Origin: Helicoverpa zea
Lineage: Eukaryota > Arthropoda > Insecta > Lepidoptera > Noctuidae
Reading direction: 5' to 3'
NCBI RefSeq assembly: GCF_022581195.2
Contig: NC_061462.1
Span: forward strand, 2,914,001 to 2,978,000
Length of the DNA stretch: 64,000 bases
The position numbers and the translations under genes were made by a program. Positions within the stretch are counted from its first letter, which is position 1. Each line of letters begins with the position of its first letter. The notes beneath the pieces were generated by a model. That model was not told the origin of the DNA and did not search any database. It saw only the letters and a program-made list of their open reading frames with translations. This document shows, piece after piece, positions 59,183-64,000 of the stretch.

Positions 59183-61408
59183 CTGGAACAAGAGAATTTC
59201 GTGGTTAATTTGTGGTAGAAGGTTAATGTGTTGCCAGTGTTGCTGGTAGCTTTGCTTTTACGAAAGAAATCGATAGATACAAACGGTAGGTGTTATTACT
59301 CGGTTAATCATTCATTGTTCCCTGAAAGAAATAAGCACATAGCTCTATTTGTTAGATTTGAATTCGGGTTGCTATTTGTATATATTTTATGTGACTAGTT
59401 TGAAGGCTCGTAGAGGTTATACAATGTCTAAATTACTCCTGAAACAGACAAAAAATCGAAAAAAAAACAGACAAATTATACTAAATCTTTCGTTGTTAAT
59501 CAGTACCGTATTAATAATGACCTATAACATAAAACAAACACAACAAAAATAAACAGTAAACAACAATAATAAACAACTCAGTCTCGACAGAAGACTTATC
59601 ACTCCAAAACAGCATTTAAAACGTCAAAATAAAAACATAAATTAAACAGAGCAAAAAACATCATTTACGATAATCGCTGGCTGTAAGCATCATCCGCGTG
59701 AATAACGTAGACAGAGTCGAAATAAGTACGTTGTAAGGGTAGCAACGTGCCAAGGGCCCGGGCCTTGGGGGCGCACGGAATCAAAGTGAGCTACCTCATT
59801 ATATAGTGGATTCATTGAGGTGCTCAGAAATATCTAAGTTAAGAATCTTAAATCATTGTCATGATCATAATTACCATAAATTAGCGAGTTTGTAAAGGTT
59901 TGCATGTTCTCTTATTTTTTTAGTCACACCTTTTAAAGCTCGCGATAAAATTACCAAGGGCCCTTCTGCTTGCCTAATCCGGCCCTGTGTAGATATTTAT
60001 AAAAGTTTGCGCCACGATACAATGTGTATGACACAAGTGATCAACTTTTTGTCGAGTTTAATTCTGACGGTGTTATTTGTCACAGTCTTGTACAGTGTTG
60101 GTATTTTACTTGATTAATTTAGGCTGTGACGAAGTACTTATTTGTGTGGCTGATAATAATTTTCCAGAATAAGTTACAGAGGATGAAATGGGGTAAGGGT
60201 TGATGAGCCTCTTTGAATTGTAGATAGAATAGAAAAATTAAAAGTTCAGGACAAGACCAAAATTTTACAAAAAATTACGCCAAACTATTATTTTTCAAAA
60301 CATCATAAAACGAAACTCCGAAACTTACTAGGGCGTATATAATTTACTTATTTTCCATTTTCAGAATAAATGCATAAATATTGTTATCCTCCAAAACTAA
60401 AATGTAAAACAGTTGAACATCAAAAATGTTCAACACAACTTCAATACACTCGAATTCACGGCAAAGATTGTTCCCCAAGCTAGAACAGCTAAAAATACAT
60501 TTCGTAGAATCTCAAAGCCGAGAAACCAGGCAATATCTGTCTTAAAACACAATAATAAATAGCACTTGGACTTCATTTAAGACCAGTTCGATTTATAAAA
60601 GCTTTTGGACCATCTCCAAATGGAAAGATGTCGAAGGAATTTCCAGTTTCTCCGCCTTCCGAACACTTAAATGAAGCAAGCACTATTAAAAGGTAAGAGT
60701 TATTATATCACGTAAGTACTAGAAGGAGAAATACTCTCGGTCCCCTTTGAAACGTTTTGAAAAGAGTTTTTCTACTTTCTTTTCAATTGGTTTTAGTTAT
60801 GATTTTTGTATTTTTTTTCTCCGTAGCAGCTTGAAAGCGGTTTCTTTAGTTTCTGATGTTGCTTATTTGGTGTTCTTTTTTTGCTTGCTGCGGCTATTGA
60901 AGAAATGGAAACAAGCTTCTTTTACGATAGCAGGAGACAAGTTTTAATATTCCTTTAGTTTGGATTCACTCACTACTTTAATCTGAACTATCAGTTGGAG
61001 TCATCCAAATGGAGCTCTGAAAATGAATTGACGTAAGTACTTATATCATGCGGAGTTTACCATTTCATAGTAGGTAAAACATTTTTAACTATTTGGTATT
61101 GACATCAAGTCCCGATTCCGGATCGAGAGATTATGTATTTGCTCCAAGCAGCGTTTGCATCGACCTGTATGGTTATTAATACTGAAATATTTCTTAAAAT
61201 TTTGCAAACTTAACCCCACTCTACAAAAAGCATTAAGTATGCACTACTACAATATCCAACGTTTATTACCACCGACACCACCCAGGTGGGTCATATTTAA
61301 AGTACTGCAGCGTCAGGGTAACTGTAAACCTGTACCATCGCGTTCACCAATCATCGTTAGTTCTGACAGTATTATGTGTCACTATGCGAGAATAACTGAA
61401 AAGTGAAA
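59183..61408. other. Intron upstream of window exon 1
   Basis: Apart from the uncertain repeat at 59738-59992, no feature was found. I looked for a signal-peptide exon on the minus strand between here and 64000 and found none with a usable donor in phase 1. Confidence 0.45.
59738..59992. repeat. Possible interspersed repeat ending GCCTAATCCGGCCCTG
   Basis: GGGCCCGGGCCTTGGGGGCG near the left and CCAAGGGCCC...CTAATCCGGCCCTG at the right stand out from AT-rich flanks. The right terminus (CAGGGCCGGATTAG on the minus strand) resembles hAT-type ends. The borders are uncertain. Confidence 0.3.
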
Positions 61409-61706
61409 AGTGGAGATGTCATAACGCAAAATCTGCCTAAAAGTACCGTGCTAAAATGCGGGCGTTCGGGGGACGAGGAATGTTACTAGCTCTGCCCTTA
61501 TATGCCTTCTTTGAAATCCGCTCAATTTTTTAAATAAAATCAGCAATCAATCAAGACCAATCTATAACAGATTGGTATCGATTTGACAAAGAACTCTAAC
61601 GCCATATTAGTTTCAGTGACTGATCGTTTTGATCACGCCTACCGTACATCACTTGACCTACAAGAAGGCGCCAGACCTACCTGCGTTGTGGCATCTTCAT
61701 TCATGT
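61409..61706. mobile_element. GAGATG(C/T)CATAACG MITE, copy 1
   Basis: GGAGATGTCATAACGCA at the left is mirrored by TGCGTTGTGGCATCTTC at the right. The interior shares CGGGCGTTCGGGGGACGAGG, ACCTACAAGAAGGCGC and neighbouring stretches with 62767-63024. Both copies are diverged and non-coding. Confidence 0.65.
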
Positions 61707-62766
61707 TACTTCATCCGTGGTCCTGACAGTGTTATGTATCACTATGCTAGTAGGCGGAGTACAGGATGGCTCCAAGTTATAAGGTAGCAAATGTGTGAAG
61801 TTTGGTAGCCTTCATTTGTTTTGTACTGATAAAGTCAGGCATAGATGTTATGAGGAATATTGTTCTGTGTTTAATCGGTTTAGTATTGAGTCTGTATTAA
61901 GTAAAGTATAATAATTCGGTTTAGCGATCAAATAGATAACTATGATATATTTTAGAAGTTGGCTAAGATCGCTGGAATCGAAAAAGAAACATTATGATAT
62001 ATGTCGTAGAACCATGTCACAGCTATATGAAAATGTTTCAGTCCACATTTATTTCTAGACATATCCAAAGATTTACTCACATTATAAAACAAATAGAACA
62101 TATGCTATGGATACATAGGTATGTATTCTTCTATGTCCTACGTGACAGGTAAGAAGAGTACTTTTAAGGCATTACGTGACGCGAATTAATTATAAAAGTA
62201 AGGGCTGCCTCATTAAATTCAAGGCTAGGTGCCGACTTTAAACCAGGAATATCTTTTGTTTATTCAAGATCCTGCCAGGTATTTTTGCAAGGAGACCTCT
62301 TCTAATACTCAAGAAAATATTTGTCTAAAATCAAAGTGTGCGAATATTTATGGTTTGTGGATGTGAAAACTGTGAAGCTGTAAATAAATGGAAAATTCTT
62401 TTAAAGAATTTATAAAGTGATGTAAAAATATGTCCACATGGTTCCGAAACTATTTAGCGAATATAAAAAAGAATACTAACCAAAAATCACTCGATAAAGT
62501 TTTAAACAATAAATAAATATTGTAAAAAGTTGTTTGAGAGTATCATAATCTCATCAATTTAAAATATTTTTATCCTTATTGCAACAACTATTTATCCAAT
62601 ACAAAACCAACAAAAAAAAACCGATACACACAACACTATACAAAAAAAAAGAAAATCAAGTATTCAATTTGGAACGCACGTCGCCAATAATAGTTTTCTG
62701 AGAAGGTCTTAGCGGAATGAGACCTTGCAACTAGGTTCGTATCATGGAGAACAATATAAGTAGCGG

Positions 62767-63024
62767 AGGTGCCATAACGGAAAATCGCCTAAGAAAGTAG
62801 CGCGCCAAATAGGGTCAGCGGGGGACGAGGAACGTTACTGTTTTCGCTCTTAAACGCCTTCTTTGGACCCGACCATTTTTTGTAACACCAAAAATCGTTG
62901 ACAGATGTCTCAAAGAACGCGACCGCATCGTTAGTTTTGGCCATGCCCACCGTACGAATTTGACCTACAAGAAGGCGCTTGGCCTACCGGCATTATGGCA
63001 TCTCTGCTCATTTTCCTTACTCCG
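62767..63024. mobile_element. GAG-TGCCATAACG MITE, copy 2
   Basis: GGAGGTGCCATAACGGAAAA at the left is mirrored by GGCATTATGGCATCTC at the right. It is related to 61409-61706 but lacks about 40 bp of its interior. The minus-strand ORF at 63125-62931 overlaps it and is not considered a gene. Confidence 0.65.
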
Positions 63025-63699
63025 TGGTACGTATGTTCAAGAAAATTGTGGTCATTCCCGAACGAACTTTTCTGCCATTGACTCGGAAAGCTGTTACTGG
63101 AAAGTTGAGAGCTATTCAGAAACATGAAGGTTTTTATTAAAATTTAGATTGGAACCGCAAGCACAATGGATGGGAATATTATGTGGGAACGCTTGGACAA
63201 AGGAAATTTTCTTTTGGTTGCTTCTTAGTAGTTTGAAAATGAGTTTGAACTTTTTTTAGCGCTTGATTTACGGAGTTGCTCACTATGTGCTCGTATGGGT
63301 ATATTCACATAGAAAAAGAAATTATATTTGACACCATTAACCCCTTCCAGAAGGTGGCCAAAATGAGCGGTTACGAGGTATTGAGATGTTACGATTGTTT
63401 TGGAATTGTGTATACTTCTGGGCACTATTTGAACATAATATTTTTCTAGATGCATAAAAACGATTATTTACTTTGGATATGAGCTAGCCGAAGATTTTCA
63501 ATATGACGATACGAAATGATGATATACATTTCCACATGTTAAAGCGTAGTTTTGATCAGATTTACGAAGTTTTCAAGATTTTTAGATTTTTCATTCATTT
63601 TTGTTTTCAAGACACAAAAACAACAACGAGGATCGAATACATATACACACTGTGAATGAACAATAAACACAAAATAAAAAAGAACAAAACAAAACATAG

Positions 63700-63830
63700 A
63701 CCCGCTTCGCAGTATAAACTTATTCAGAAAAATACTATTTCACAGTGCTACGCCGTAGGTGACTACGCGTGCTACGGTTGCTACGTGCCACGCCGATGCA
63801 ATGGTGGGATGTTCCGGCTACGGTTCACTG
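63700..63830. repeat. GC-rich CTACG-repeat segment, probable MITE piece
   Basis: Repeated CTACG/CTACGTG motifs (GCTACGCCGTAGG, GCTACGGTTGCTACGTGCC, CGGCTACGG) stand out from AT-rich flanks. Partial inverted symmetry (CAGTGCTACG against CGGTTCACTG) hints at a MITE, but the borders are unclear. Confidence 0.35.
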
Positions 63831-63946
63831 CACCTTTTGTTATAGTTTATTGTTATTAGTGAATTTTATTTTAATTCTATTCATTTAGGTTTTATACATT
63901 TTCTATGATTTCTTTTTTAATGCGTGATGTTGCATTTAAAATTTTA

Positions 63947-64000
63947 CTAGCTTTCACCCGCGGTTTGCCTACGTTCCGAGATAACTGCTTCCATTAACAA
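63947..64000 (-). mobile_element. Helitron 3' end at the window edge
   Basis: On the minus strand the sequence ends CGCGGGTGAAAGCTAG followed by T, the usual Helitron terminus. The rest of the element lies outside the window. Confidence 0.5.

Overview
The window looks like nuclear DNA from a lepidopteran, most likely a noctuid-type moth. It is AT-rich, has long introns, and is crowded with repeats that I associate with moth genomes: tRNA-headed SINEs, 5'-truncated RTE, R1-like and Jockey-superfamily retrotransposons, TC...CTAG Helitrons and many MITEs. No prokaryotic, organellar or viral genes were seen, and there is no CRISPR array or rRNA.

The main gene runs right to left (minus strand) across nearly the whole window. 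Seven short exons (59182-58997, 53020-52895, 48014-47791, 42494-42339, 14090-13962, 13442-13291 and 1038-921) have splice sites and phases that chain without a break into 363 codons. They encode part of an alpha-2-macroglobulin / thioester-containing protein (TEP): the end of MG1, then MG2, MG4 and MG5. The gene continues past both window ends, so neither the signal peptide nor the thioester domain is here. The sequence is divergent and may be a macroglobulin complement-related (Mcr, TEP6-type) or CD109-like protein. MG3 appears to be missing. Introns range from 519 bp to 28.2 kb.

Nested in the 28.2-kb intron, on the same strand, is an intronless histidine/glycine-rich gene (18467-17781) with a TATA box upstream. 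Its function is unknown.

The rest is intron filled with mobile elements. Insertions with visible target-site duplications (TSDs) include two SINEs (7317-7701 and 29481-29986), the second carrying a nested retrotransposon 3' end with its own TSD; an R1-like tail (20443-21187); an RTE tail (34333-34441); and an RTE reverse-transcriptase fragment (46578-47389). Other notable structures are two foldback elements, one with 94-bp perfect arms (21862-22078), a GC-rich MITE with 46-bp perfect terminal repeats (40274-40623), and a tandem array of about 534-bp units, each carrying a small Helitron (about 44120-45800). Several stretches of 1-5 kb show nothing recognisable.

I found no clearly new biological system. 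The points most worth following are the split MG gene with no MG3, the histidine-rich nested gene, the long perfect hairpin, and the Helitron-bearing tandem array.
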